37,142 nucleotides of DNA. Origin: a virus. This document shows, in pieces, positions 6,803 to 14,308 of the stretch (positions are counted from its first letter, which is position 1; every line of letters begins with the position of its first letter). The notes beneath the pieces were generated by a model that saw only the letters and a program-made list of their open reading frames with translations, did no database searches and had not been told where the DNA came from. The position numbers and the translations under genes are program-made. The stretch covers positions 1-37,142 of the IMG/VR virus record IMGVR_UViG_3300023094_000026; one strand, given 5' to 3'.

Positions 6803-7684
6803 TCATTTACCAGACCAACGATAGGCGCCCCGGTTGTTTCTTTCGATTAGCTCGGTGCCAATGAATTTATTTACCGTGCGATAAGCCCAGGCGGATGCAG
6901 AGTTCCTGTTATGGCCCTTAAGCTTCATACCAATCTCGGTGGGTGTGAGCCACTTACCCTTATTCTTTTTCAAGAACTGGATAATGTCCCGGTCCTTCGG
7001 GGTGATCCTAACCTCAACACCGGAGCCATCCCTACCTATTACCGTCTCTCTTTCCCCAAAGTGGTTCCGGGGAAGCATTAAGGCCTGGGCGGCGCTCATT
7101 CCTCTTATTTTGTTTTTTGATGCTAGGCCATGGTCCGTGGGCTTGGACTCGGGATGGGTCTTTTTTATGGCCCCGACAATTATCTGCGCATAGAATAAAA
7201 CCTCTTCAAGAGTATTCTTTTCAATCGCATCAGCAGCATTCATGCGCGAAAAATTATACGCGGTGCTGCGTAGCGCGCCTATATACTTGCGCATTTTTAA
7301 GTCAACACTGCTTACGTTTACCAGGTCGTCATAAACCTTAAACACATGTGATCGCGGCGCGTCTGGCTTAACTCGGGCCGAGATAGCCGCCAATTGGGTG
7401 AATGTGGCGTTACTGGAAGCTTCCGGGGGGAGTTTTTCAAAAACAGCTCGGCGCACACCAACCCAATTAGATAGCGTCCTTGAACTAATTCCACACTCTT
7501 CCGCAAATCGCAGGAGTGTAAATTTATTAGTTTGCGGCGTGCCACCCCAAGATATCTCACAAACCTCCAATGCCACGCGGGCGATCTCCATTTGATTTTG
7601 ATGCCTGCTAGCATAGAGCAGCTTTGCTCTCTCTACGTTTTGCTGCCATAGCGTTTCAATATCAATCTTATTTTCGTTCTTCAT
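6803..7684 (-). CDS. HTH and winged-helix DNA-binding protein (regulator or replication initiator)
   Basis: 293 residues with GAGGACGAT before ATG. A helix-turn-helix is visible at about residues 55-78 (LLRFAEECGISSRTLSNWVGVRR), and a winged-helix-like domain closes the protein (about 225-290: TPKDRDIIQFLKKNKGKWL-TPTEIGMKL ... LIERNNRGAYRW). The middle is helical. Two DNA-binding units at opposite ends suggest a regulator or an origin-binding protein. It lies between the ERF and SSB genes, so a replication or recombination role is reasonable. The gene is visibly more AT-rich than its neighbours, suggesting separate acquisition. Confidence 0.7.
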   Translation of the reverse strand: MKNENKIDIETLWQQNVERAKLLYASRHQNQMEIARVALEVCEISWGGTPQTNKFTLLRFAEECGISSRTLSNWVGVRRAVFEKLPPEASSNATFTQLAAISARVKPDAPRSHVFKVYDDLVNVSSVDLKMRKYIGALRSTAYNFSRMNAADAIEKNTLEEVLFYAQIIVGAIKKTHPESKPTDHGLASKNKIRGMSAAQALMLPRNHFGERETVIGRDGSGVEVRITPKDRDIIQFLKKNKGKWLTPTEIGMKLKGHNRNSASAWAYRTVNKFIGTELIERNNRGAYRWSGK

Positions 7685-7713
7685 ATCGTCCTCATTTGAT
7701 TCAGTATTGTTGT

Positions 7714-8211
7714 TTATTTAACCGATGGACCAGGGAAGCCCCGACCCGCAGCTTGCGGAGGCCTGGTCGCGTTACCGAGCGGACCCGTGGGCTGCACTGG
7801 GCGCTGGGCCTGCGGTTTAACTTCCTTGCCCGAGGCGGAGTTACCGTCATCATCGGTCTGTACTACGCCACAGATGGCAGCTAGTCCGTACCTTCTGTTG
7901 TAAGTGGCAGCTGACCCCATCCCTTGAGCGGTCTGGTCCTTGGACAGCATGCGTTGGCGACCGGAGATCCACTGGCCAGAGGTGTGTAGGAGGGTGGTCT
8001 CTAGGAAGTCTACGTCGCCCTCGAACCCGAAGGACTGCACTACGGACAACCCGTTCTTCGTGAGCGGCTCACGGCAGGCGCTCCACACGCTCTCTAGGTC
8101 GGCGTAGGTGGATTTAAAGAAAGGGTTAGAGGAGTCCTTTAGGGCTCCCTTAATTTCCTTCTGGGCGGCGGCGAGGGCCTTAGCTAGTTCGTTAATATTT
8201 TCACTTCTCAT
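7714..8211 (-). CDS. erf: ERF-family single-strand annealing protein
   Basis: 165 residues from ATG at 8211, preceded by GAGGAG at eight bases; a longer start lies inside the exonuclease gene. It shows the ERF core: NELAKALAAAQKEIKGALKDS-NPFFKS-YADLESVW, then LTKNGLSVVQ, LLHTSGQW, and DQTAQGMGSAATYNRRYGL. The C-terminal tail is Pro/Gln-rich (PQAQRPVQPTGPLG). ERF proteins anneal complementary strands and work with a 5'-3' exonuclease; the exonuclease is the next gene upstream, five bases away. ERF family membership is strong from the motifs. Confidence 0.92.
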   Translation of the reverse strand: MRSENINELAKALAAAQKEIKGALKDSSNPFFKSTYADLESVWSACREPLTKNGLSVVQSFGFEGDVDFLETTLLHTSGQWISGRQRMLSKDQTAQGMGSAATYNRRYGLAAICGVVQTDDDGNSASGKEVKPQAQRPVQPTGPLGNATRPPQAAGRGFPGPSVK

Positions 8212-8215
8212 CGTC

Positions 8216-9097
8216 TTACTCCTCAAACCTAGCAAGGTAGCTAGGGATCACTAGGTCAACGGACTCTTGGTCGTCGTAGCTGGGCCATTCGTTAGTCATA
8301 GTGCAAACACGGTAGCGCCCAAGGAGGGCGGAGATATCGCGCCATCCGGCGGTTGCCACCTGGGGCGAGCAGCCACGGACCTTGACGCCATAGGGGGCAT
8401 CATCCTCGCAGAAGATCCAGCCGCAAGAGACTAGGTTCTCTTCAAAGATCTTAGCCAGGCCAAAGGCGTAGTAGCCCATCTGGACGTGGTACTTAGACTT
8501 ATAAGCATGAGCGCCCAGGAGCGTCTCGTCGTGCAGCGAGCCAAAGGACTTAAGGTCGTCCAAGTCAATGCCAGCATCACCAAATGTCACCGCATCGCAG
8601 CGAGCCTTGCATAGAACGGGGCCAGCCTCGGTCTCCTCTTCCCAGAAGATGGATAGCTCAGGGATAGAGTTTTTAAGCCTCTGGGCGGCTCGTGGGTGGG
8701 CGAGGATGGACTGGGCCATAGCTCGGGCCGTGTCGAACCCGTCCTTCTTTAAAACGATGTAGCCTTGCGCCTGGAGGGCCTCGACCTCATCCTTCAACGC
8801 ACCAGCCCAACGCCCATCCTTGACCACGATGCGGTTATGCTCTTCGGGCTCCAGCGTTAAGAGGTGGACGGCCTTATACATCTCACGCTTGGGGTCGGCC
8901 TCCCACTCACGCATGGAGTAGGCGTGTCCGTGGGCGGGGCTCTTGGCGAACTCCTTAGCGTAGGACTGAGAGAAGGCTTCGATGGAATGGTAGTAGGGAT
9001 CTGGCATGCCGATCCAGGCGCCGAGTAGGGATTTGCCTTGTTGGTCTTTGGTCCAGGGACGGATGAGGTGTTGAAAGCGAGGTGCGACGTAAGTCAT
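8216..9097 (-). CDS. PD-(D/E)XK exonuclease, RecE/DUF3799-like
   Basis: 293 residues from ATG at 9097 with GGAG six bases upstream. It follows the family order: YYHSIEAFSQSYAKEFAKSP, a conserved VHLLTLEP (about residues 77-84), a Glu cluster WEEE (152-155), then KARCD (Asp168), DDLKS (Asp181/Lys183) and a downstream helix with Q-x-x-Y. These are the acidic and Lys residues of the catalytic centre. Such enzymes resect dsDNA to give 3' tails for the ERF partner encoded immediately downstream. A shared upstream promoter-like element is described separately. Confidence 0.87.
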   Translation of the reverse strand: MTYVAPRFQHLIRPWTKDQQGKSLLGAWIGMPDPYYHSIEAFSQSYAKEFAKSPAHGHAYSMREWEADPKREMYKAVHLLTLEPEEHNRIVVKDGRWAGALKDEVEALQAQGYIVLKKDGFDTARAMAQSILAHPRAAQRLKNSIPELSIFWEEETEAGPVLCKARCDAVTFGDAGIDLDDLKSFGSLHDETLLGAHAYKSKYHVQMGYYAFGLAKIFEENLVSCGWIFCEDDAPYGVKVRGCSPQVATAGWRDISALLGRYRVCTMTNEWPSYDDQESVDLVIPSYLARFEE

Positions 9098-9133
9098 TCG
9101 AGTCTCCGATGAACAGTCCATTATCGAACTGCT

Positions 9134-9172
9134 GTATGGGGCGGTTGTATATCACTCCTGTTTAGGTTGCAA
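9134..9172 (-). promoter_or_regulatory. Promoter-like element shared with the 141-residue gene
   Basis: Reading the minus strand: TTGCA, 13 bases, TGATATA, then AAC and CCCATAC. The same spaced words recur upstream of the 141-residue gene (19077-19115). Both genes also share ATCGGAGACTC just before ATG. Treating TTGCA(A/T) as -35 and TATA(C/G)A as -10 gives a 15-bp spacer. The element overlaps the end of the 79-residue gene, so it would be an internal promoter for the exonuclease-ERF part of the operon. Confidence 0.5.
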
Positions 9173-9391
9173 GTGTAATCTATTTTTTATTCTCGAAGGC
9201 CTCTTGCGGTTCTTCCTATTCCTTCTAGGGCTATCGACGGGCCCCCCTAAAAGCACAGAGATCCCGGACGGCTTAGTCAGAACACACTTAAGGCAGTGCC
9301 ACCTCCGATCCCACGCGGAATAGGGCATTGCCATCTTCGACCACTCGCCACATACCTCGCACTGGTGATCGGGGAAGTCGTTAAGATCCAT
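9152..9391 (-). CDS. Small zinc-finger-like protein
   Basis: 79 residues. A Cys4 set near the N-terminus (CEVCGEW ... WHCLKC) forms a likely zinc ribbon; the C-terminal half is strongly basic (RRNRKNRKRPSRIKNR), suggesting nucleic-acid binding. The ATG overlaps the preceding stop region by 11 nt; no strong ribosome-binding site is visible, so translation may depend on coupling. No specific family recognised. Confidence 0.6.
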   Translation of the reverse strand: MDLNDFPDHQCEVCGEWSKMAMPYSAWDRRWHCLKCVLTKPSGISVLLGGPVDSPRRNRKNRKRPSRIKNRLHLQPKQE

Positions 9392-9656
9392 GGGGGTAAA
9401 TTACTTCCGCGCTCATAATTTGTTCACATAAATTTTTCTTAACCATTTCAACCATTACGGGAAGCTGCTCTGCGATCTGTTCTAAAGACAGGTGCTCGCT
9501 AAAGCAAATCCTATTACCTCCATGGACCCGACGCTTAAGGAAGGACACGCCATCCCGATTCTTCTCTTCTTGCTCGGAGAAGAGCATGACCGAGGAGGCA
9601 TACAGGTCTGCATTCACCTGCTGATATATAGGCCTTACTTTAAAATATAGCTTCAT
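9381..9656 (-). CDS. Small protein, unknown
   Basis: 91 residues; AGGTGA before ATG and a 4-nt ATGA overlap with the upstream gene. The sequence predicts a beta-rich first half (MKLYFKVRPIYQQVNADLYASSVMLF is one visible region, split here by several polar residues) and a long C-terminal helix (LEQIAEQLPVMVEMVKKNL). Family not recognised. Gene order places it among small early proteins upstream of the recombination pair. Confidence 0.6.
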   Translation of the reverse strand: MKLYFKVRPIYQQVNADLYASSVMLFSEQEEKNRDGVSFLKRRVHGGNRICFSEHLSLEQIAEQLPVMVEMVKKNLCEQIMSAEVIYPHGS

Positions 9657-9844
9657 CTCTTCACCTCGTAGTCTGGATATAAAGCAAGAAGCTCTTCAAT
9701 GGGCTGATTTTGAGGGTCAAGAATAACCTCATCCGGAAGACCATGCCACCTAAGCTGCTCGACCGCCTCCGCCCCTTCGTAGTTCCATGGGGCCAAGCGA
9801 GCTGTATTCGCTCCGATCTTTCTTAAAATTAAAGGCTTTCTCAT
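9653..9844 (-). CDS. Small protein, unknown
   Basis: 63 residues from ATG at 9844, chosen because the longer frame to 9901 would overlap the upstream gene by 53 nt, whereas 9844 sits four bases after that gene's TAG, behind GGCGGGG. The protein has a basic N-terminus (MRKPLILRKIG) and an acidic C-terminal half (DPQNQPIEELLALYPDYEVKR). No recognised domain. Confidence 0.6.
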   Translation of the reverse strand: MRKPLILRKIGANTARLAPWNYEGAEAVEQLRWHGLPDEVILDPQNQPIEELLALYPDYEVKR

Positions 9845-9848
9845 AAAT

Positions 9849-10502
9849 CTACCCCGCCAACGTAATAATCTGAGCCTCAACAGAATGAGCCGGGGCCACA
9901 CTCATCCCACGGTAGTCCACTAGGTTCTGCCTAGAGCGCTCACGCCGTCTAATCTCTTCTTGCACGGACCCTTGCGCCTTCATAACCATATCCAGAACCT
10001 CAGGGACCATTTCGCTAGTGATAACGATGTCCTTAACGGAGGGCTTGGCCACCTTGAAGAACTTGAAGCTTTTTAACGAAACGTCCTCGTACTCTTGGGG
10101 CCGCATATCCACCGGCTCCCACTCACTCTTCCAGGATACCCCTGCGCGCTCGGGCATTATTCGCACCATGCCGTTAGACCCTAAGAACTGAATATCAAAC
10201 CCCGTCTTAGCAATCGCCATCATCGTGGCCATGGGATCTCTACTAGAATCCCGCAGTCCATAGAGCTGCTCCATTCGGACCGTTGAGACCCGAGAGTAGG
10301 CAATGGTGTCACAGGCAGAATGCTTCATGGCGAGCTGGAGGGTAATATCGTCGTAGGCATACTCTTGGATCTGCCGCATGGTGAACTCCCAGCCAGCACG
10401 GGCCAAGCTCAAGGTATCTCCCACTAGCCCTAAGAAACGGACCTCAAAAGGCACCGTATAAAGCATCTTCTTTAGCTCATCCTCTGAGCGATGCTTGTAC
10501 AC
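9849..10502 (-). CDS. Phage protein, unknown (217 residues)
   Basis: GTG at 10502 overlaps the upstream TAG (TAGTG) with AAGGA eight bases before it. One of the larger early proteins. The sequence is mixed alpha/beta with a helical N-terminal half (DELKKMLYTVPFEVRFLGL; QIQEYAYDDITLQLAMKHS) and an Arg-rich stretch near the C-terminus (EEIRRRERSRQN). No motif or family recognised. Operon position next to the recombination genes suggests a DNA-metabolism role, but that is only context. Confidence 0.65.
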   Translation of the reverse strand: MYKHRSEDELKKMLYTVPFEVRFLGLVGDTLSLARAGWEFTMRQIQEYAYDDITLQLAMKHSACDTIAYSRVSTVRMEQLYGLRDSSRDPMATMMAIAKTGFDIQFLGSNGMVRIMPERAGVSWKSEWEPVDMRPQEYEDVSLKSFKFFKVAKPSVKDIVITSEMVPEVLDMVMKAQGSVQEEIRRRERSRQNLVDYRGMSVAPAHSVEAQIITLAG

Positions 10503-10684
10503 TAGATATTTCCTTCACCAATGGACTTGTAGGCATCTGCGATCTCTCTTTCGATATTCGCCAAAATAACCTTGGCCGACTCTTGCTTACGAAGAAGCTC
10601 TTTGATCTTCTCCTTAGCCTTCTTCGTCTTCTCTTCTCGTACTTCTTTCTCTGCCTCTTCTTTAACCTTAGTAATGTCTAACAT
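10502..10684 (-). CDS. Lys/Glu-rich coiled-coil protein (paralogue of the next gene upstream)
   Basis: 60 residues, GAAGGAG before ATG, start overlapping the upstream stop (TAATG). Nearly half the residues are Lys or Glu, predicting one continuous helix. Its start (MLDITKVKEEAEKEVREE) resembles that of the 56-residue protein upstream (MTIDDLSEIKKQAELEVREE), pointing to a tandem duplication. Function unknown. Confidence 0.6.
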   Translation of the reverse strand: MLDITKVKEEAEKEVREEKTKKAKEKIKELLRKQESAKVILANIEREIADAYKSIGEGNI

Positions 10685-10854
10685 TATGGTTTCTCCTTCT
10701 TAACGATGATTATTTTCCAAGGGAATACTCGATCCCACACGGTTCGTCTATTCCTAATCTTGGTCTTATACGCCTCTACTCTTTTTCTAAACAACTCTTC
10801 TCTAACCTCTAACTCAGCCTGCTTCTTAATTTCCGACAAGTCATCAATCGTCAT
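10684..10854 (-). CDS. Small coiled-coil protein, paralogue of the downstream 60-residue protein
   Basis: 56 residues from ATG at 10854 behind AAAGGAAAG; the frame is open to 10986 but the longer part has no start signal and overlaps another frame. The N-terminus aligns with the 60-residue neighbour, then it diverges into a basic region (TKIRNRRTVWDRVFPWKIIIVKKEKP) that could be a membrane-surface or nucleic-acid contact. Function unknown. Confidence 0.55.
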   Translation of the reverse strand: MTIDDLSEIKKQAELEVREELFRKRVEAYKTKIRNRRTVWDRVFPWKIIIVKKEKP

Positions 10855-11114
10855 AAACTTTCCTTTGGTGAATGTTTGAGGGTTCCAGGCAAAAGAACCC
10901 CCACCTGTGGAGATTCTCCTTGCTCTAAGCCTTTCCTTCGGAGCCATGTCCCGATGCCCAGGCAGCTTGGTTTCATTACTTTCCAAGCCAGTTCAAAGTT
11001 TGCAGATCGAAGTAATCTTCTGCCCACGCCAGACCTTAAAACCGCTGTTCCTGTAACCGGGTTCTTTTTTATCCCCGGCGAGGTCTCTTGCTTAGTCTCA
11101 CGACCAAGCGACAT
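10851..11114 (-). CDS. Possible basic protein, unknown
   Basis: 87 residues with GAGGT before ATG and a TGA that overlaps the next ATG (TTATGA), the coupling used throughout this operon. The composition is odd: rich in Gly, Arg, Lys and Ser with little predicted secondary structure (SGVGRRLLRSANFELAWKV). It may be genuine because of the coupling, or a chance frame over a structured leader. Confidence 0.4.
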   Translation of the reverse strand: MSLGRETKQETSPGIKKNPVTGTAVLRSGVGRRLLRSANFELAWKVMKPSCLGIGTWLRRKGLEQGESPQVGVLLPGTLKHSPKESL

Positions 11115-11241
11115 ATGACCTCAGGCCCATAGACGGCACAACCAACTGTTGGACTCTGCGTACGTAGTAGTCCCGTACAACCCCTTCGCTACCGGTGCGA
11201 ACTGTTCCAAAAGGGAGGGCGAAGCTATTAAAACGACAAGT
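11115..11241 (-). other. Structured 127-nt intergenic segment
   Basis: No reading frame seen. It contains a CTTCGC/GCGAAG stem (11184-11189 with 11219-11224) enclosing a second small GAAC-T-GTTC hairpin, and the palindrome TACGTA just upstream. There is no U-tract. It interrupts an otherwise gapless operon, so it may be a leader, processing site or binding site. Confidence 0.35.
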
Positions 11242-11445
11242 CTATGCGCTTGGCTGTTTTGGCTTGATCTGTTTTGTGGGGTTTGTTACCTTAAAGACAG
11301 ATCTAGTTTCGCAAGACAAGATTAAGTGATTAGCCTCCGGGACGCAAGTCTTTGGAGGCTTTTCTCTTTTCAGGCATTCCTCTTGCACCGCATCCTTCGG
11401 AAGTTCCAAGAATGTACGATCAGCGGGGAGTGGAATGTCGGACAA
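11242..11445 (-). CDS. Small protein, unknown
   Basis: 67 residues from TTG at 11445 with GGGAGGGA about ten bases upstream. Pro/Lys-rich; two Cys at about residues 24 and 34 (EECLKREKPPKTCVPEA) plus one at 45, with a basic C-terminus (KQIKPKQPSA). No family recognised. A 66-nt gap separates it from the gene upstream. Confidence 0.5.
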   Translation of the reverse strand: MSDIPLPADRTFLELPKDAVQEECLKREKPPKTCVPEANHLILSCETRSVFKVTNPTKQIKPKQPSA

Positions 11446-11511
11446 GGATCAGTTCCCTCCCCAAGATCACCTTTTAAGCCCCGCAGTGCCCTTATGGCGC
11501 GACTTCTCTGG

Positions 11512-11814
11512 CTACCGCTCGCTATCCGGCGGACCGTCGTCAATGTCTCGCACGTTAAGAATGAAGCTCACGCCGGGCTTGCCTTTGTGCGACATCGTAA
11601 AGCACATAAGCCTTCGCTCTGTCCACCCATTGAAATCGCACGTACACAGGACCTTCCCCGTTGAGATGGATATTGTCTGCGGCACACAGCCAACTACGCG
11701 GTAGTTTCCTGGTGGTGGCTTTACCTCCAGCTTATGAGATTGGTTGAACAACCAGGTCCCTCCGATGCCGCCGATCAAACACCCCAGAACTCCAGGTATA
11801 AAGTATGGACTCAC
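11512..11814 (-). CDS. Membrane-anchored small protein
   Basis: 100 residues; GTG start overlapping the upstream TGA (GTGA). An N-terminal Gly-rich transmembrane helix (about residues 4-22, FIPGVLGCLIGGIGGTWLF) is followed by a soluble, beta-rich domain of about 75 residues containing three Cys (VVGCVPQTI, VLCTCDF). Likely anchored in the inner membrane with the domain in the periplasm, or the reverse. Function unknown. Confidence 0.6.
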   Translation of the reverse strand: MSPYFIPGVLGCLIGGIGGTWLFNQSHKLEVKPPPGNYRVVGCVPQTISISTGKVLCTCDFNGWTERRLMCFTMSHKGKPGVSFILNVRDIDDGPPDSER

Positions 11815-12251
11815 GTCTCCTCCTTCGGTGTCCCAGGCTCTGTGCTGAGGGCTTCCAGTAGCTCAGTGAGTCTTATCTGGACCAGGTAGTGGTCGTGGTT
11901 CTTCAACCAGGTCAGGAACTCCATGCAGTGGCCGAGCTGGCGAGTGATAGCGGCAATCTCCGCTTCCAAATCAGAAAGGCGCTCGGATTTAACCTCCGGA
12001 TACAGGCACTTCTTGGGCTCGCAGCAGCCTATTTCCCCGCAGCTTCCGCACCACGGGCAGTCAACTGCACCGATCTCGCGAAGCTCTTTTATCTCCGCCC
12101 TAAGCCTCGCCACCTCTTCGTCGCGGGATGAATATCCGGCAACGAAATCGCGCTCTCCGGCCATCCAGTGCGGGGTGCCAGGGGCAATGCAAAATTGCGA
12201 AAGATGTTCCTCCGCCAGGCGGTCGCGCTTCTGCTCAGGGGTCTCGGTCAT
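11811..12251 (-). CDS. Coiled-coil protein with Cys cluster
   Basis: 146 residues, ATGA-coupled at both ends. Two helical coiled-coil segments (about 35-60 and 90-115) flank a Cys cluster CPWCGSCGEIGCCEPKKC (about 67-84), a plausible metal-binding knot. The beginning contains CIAPGTPHWMAGERDFVAGYSS. Proteins of this kind are common, uncharacterised members of phage early operons. Confidence 0.6.
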   Translation of the reverse strand: MTETPEQKRDRLAEEHLSQFCIAPGTPHWMAGERDFVAGYSSRDEEVARLRAEIKELREIGAVDCPWCGSCGEIGCCEPKKCLYPEVKSERLSDLEAEIAAITRQLGHCMEFLTWLKNHDHYLVQIRLTELLEALSTEPGTPKEET

Positions 12252-12493
12252 GAGTTAGGTATCCCTTCGTAATCGCTGAACTCACCGTCTTCTTCGTTCC
12301 AGTGGGCCTCAGTGGGGTCAAACAGAGACCGCACCTTCTCGGCAATAACGCTGGCATGAATGGCGCGGACGCGCTCATAGCGTTCGTTCTCCTCAAGGGC
12401 GTATTCTAATTTCTCCGTAATTCCGCAGCAGCTTAGTACGCCACGTACTGGCGCTACCTTCTGCTTGCACTTGCGGCAAACGAAGTTACTCAT
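12248..12493 (-). CDS. Zinc-ribbon small protein
   Basis: 81 residues. CRKC at residues 6-9 and CC at about 22-23 form a likely N-terminal zinc ribbon; a helix rich in Glu/Arg follows (LEYALEENERYERVRAI) and the tail is acidic (EEDGEFSDYEG). ATGA overlaps on both sides. Function unknown; small treble-clef or ribbon proteins often bind nucleic acid or host proteins. Confidence 0.6.
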   Translation of the reverse strand: MSNFVCRKCKQKVAPVRGVLSCCGITEKLEYALEENERYERVRAIHASVIAEKVRSLFDPTEAHWNEEDGEFSDYEGIPNS

Positions 12494-12852
12494 CTCTCCC
12501 CCGCCAGCTTCTCTAGGTCGGCTAGGGTCTTCTCAGCAACGAAGCCACAGTCCGGCCCCATGCCACGGTCATCCCATAGGGGTCCCGTTCCGTCCGCATA
12601 TTTCTCCAAAGCCCCCAGCGCCTTCTGCAAGGCTTCGAGAAGGAAGGGAATGTCGGCTCGGGCGTGGGCCGTGAACCTAGCGTCCACCTCGGCCATGCAG
12701 AGAAGGGGGCCGTCTCTACCGCAAACATAAACACGACTGCCGTTATCCCTTTGAATTACCATCAACCCATTTTCACGGAAGTACTTCCATCCGCCCGGCG
12801 TAGCCTTCTCCGCCCGCTCGCCTATCTCTTTGAGCCGCTGTTCTAGGGTCAT
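12490..12852 (-). CDS. Ead/Ea22-like protein
   Basis: 120 residues. It carries the hallmark of the widespread phage Ea22-like group: an early ATPGGW motif (about 17-22), central strands with DNGSRVYVCG, and FTAHARADIPFLLEALQKALGALE (about 60-83). The biochemical role of the family is not known. A second, shorter relative lies at 17667-17948. ATGA-coupled on both sides. Confidence 0.75.
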   Translation of the reverse strand: MTLEQRLKEIGERAEKATPGGWKYFRENGLMVIQRDNGSRVYVCGRDGPLLCMAEVDARFTAHARADIPFLLEALQKALGALEKYADGTGPLWDDRGMGPDCGFVAEKTLADLEKLAGER

Positions 12853-13145
12853 GAGAACTCCAAGCCGAGTATCTGAGCCGCCTTGTGGACGGCTTCGTCT
12901 AGCTTATCCATGTGGTAATGACCCATATCCATGTACACCGATTCATCCTCGCCCTCGCCTTCGGCCATGAGCGCGTTACCCTCTCTAGCCACCACTACTG
13001 CCTCTAAGAGCGCAAGGGCGGCTTGGGCAGCGTCGTCCAAGCTGCCGCTGAGGTCTACATAGTCGTCCCCCATAGCGTGATCATTTATGTGAGACCTCTG
13101 CCGGAGCTTCTCCAGCTCCGCTTTAATCTTCTCTGCTGTGGTCAT
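12849..13145 (-). CDS. Small acidic protein, unknown
   Basis: 98 residues, ATGA-coupled to its neighbours. Mostly helical (DAAQAALALLEAVVVAREGN) with an acidic, Met/His/Tyr-containing middle (EGEDESVYMDMGHYHMDKL) that could bind metal. No family recognised. Confidence 0.6.
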   Translation of the reverse strand: MTTAEKIKAELEKLRQRSHINDHAMGDDYVDLSGSLDDAAQAALALLEAVVVAREGNALMAEGEGEDESVYMDMGHYHMDKLDEAVHKAAQILGLEFS

Positions 13146-13309
13146 TCGTCATCCTCGTAATGGGTTGGGTCATAGTCTTTGCAAGCATCGCATCCATAAC
13201 ACTCATCCCTACAGCCGCATCCGCAATAACAATCTTCGTGACGGTTCCAGCAGTAAAGCGTGCCTGTGCCGTCGCAAAGCGTCTTCCACTCGCAAGTGCA
13301 CATGCTCAT
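13142..13309 (-). CDS. Cys-rich 55-residue protein
   Basis: A short gene between two coupled neighbours: ATG at 13309 behind AGGAGAAGG, overlapping the upstream TGA (ATGA), and ending in TGA that overlaps the next ATG (ATGA). It encodes 55 residues with eleven cysteines, including a run of alternating Cys (CYCGCGCRDECYGCDAC) and a acidic His-containing tail (PTHYEDDE). This density suggests a zinc cluster or metallothionein-like knot. Overlaps on both sides make it a confident gene. Confidence 0.7.
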   Translation of the reverse strand: MSMCTCEWKTLCDGTGTLYCWNRHEDCYCGCGCRDECYGCDACKDYDPTHYEDDE

Positions 13310-14040
13310 TCCTTCTCCTCTTTCTTGGCGGGGTAGAGTGCGAGGACTTCCCTGGCGATTGACGGGCAGTCTCCAGCAATCACTGGCTCACATGAGGCGA
13401 TTTGAGCAAGCGCCTCCCGCAACGCCTTAGCCTCCTCTCGGGCGGCGGTGAGCTGGGCCTTGAGAGCGTCTCGTTCGTAAATATAGGTCCTTAAAGGTGC
13501 GCCAACTTGGTATGACTCAGGATCGCAAGAGATACACTTCTTATTCGCCCACCACAGCGTTATGCGACCCGACTCGCAATTAGAGCATTCATCGGTTCCG
13601 TATACTTTGAACGCCTCGACAATAGCCCGCAGACGCTCATTCTCCTTCGCCAGACGCTCGGCAATCTTGGTGATGGCATCATTCCAGATGTTTTGAGCGC
13701 ACTCCGCGATCTCATCTGCGTCTACCCTCGCAACGCCACAGTGTATTAAGAACTCAAAGAGAGGCTTTATCGCTTCTTCCCGAATCTTCTCCCACTCCGC
13801 GCGGTCAGGGGTGGGCTTGTCGTCGGGGCATCCATCCATATTGCACGGCTTTAAGTCGGTACAGAGTCCGCATCTACGGGCCTTGCTGCGCTCGTGGAGG
13901 ATGCCTGCGAGGAAAGTCTTTTCAATAATCAAAGTAGTTTCTGCTCGCGAAAGAATGCGCGATTCAACATTCTGAGCATGGATCATCTCCATGTGCCTCT
14001 CCGCCGCTTGCCGATTCTGCTCGGTGATTTTATTTTCCAT
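13306..14040 (-). CDS. Protein with two Cys clusters and coiled coil
   Basis: 244 residues with AGGAG before ATG; it overlaps the upstream gene by 11 nt. It has Cys cluster 1 at about residues 57-71 (CGLCTDLKPCNMDGC), Cys cluster 2 at about 155-175 (CSNCESGRITLWW-NKKCISC) and a C-terminal helix (LKAQLTAAREEAKALREALAQI) of coiled-coil type. The second cluster is zinc-ribbon-like. Uncharacterised phage early protein. Confidence 0.6.
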   Translation of the reverse strand: MENKITEQNRQAAERHMEMIHAQNVESRILSRAETTLIIEKTFLAGILHERSKARRCGLCTDLKPCNMDGCPDDKPTPDRAEWEKIREEAIKPLFEFLIHCGVARVDADEIAECAQNIWNDAITKIAERLAKENERLRAIVEAFKVYGTDECSNCESGRITLWWANKKCISCDPESYQVGAPLRTYIYERDALKAQLTAAREEAKALREALAQIASCEPVIAGDCPSIAREVLALYPAKKEEKE

Positions 14041-14308
14041 CGGTGCTCCTATACCAAGCTGCTTCTTTACGAAATCTGTCTGCGAGAACGCTTGGTGTGT
14101 CTCTTTGCTCAGCCATCTTGGCGGCGATCTCGTACACTGCCGCCGTCATCCGGCGCAGAAGGGCCTCGGGAACGTACGGAGTCATGATGGCGCGGTTCAT
14201 TTCCGGTTCTGCCATCTTGTCCACTTGCTCATCGGTGTAGGTATCGAAAGTTCCGTGAGAGTCGTACACCCATAGTCGAGGAAACGCCGGCTTCGGTTCA
14301 GTGGTCAT
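14030..14308 (-). CDS. Small protein, unknown
   Basis: 92 residues. Begins MTTEPKPAFPRLWVYDSHGT, then mostly helical with a Lys/Arg/Asp mix. ATG overlaps the upstream TGA. No signal peptide, membrane segment or known motif visible. Confidence 0.55.
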   Translation of the reverse strand: MTTEPKPAFPRLWVYDSHGTFDTYTDEQVDKMAEPEMNRAIMTPYVPEALLRRMTAAVYEIAAKMAEQRDTPSVLADRFRKEAAWYRSTDGK

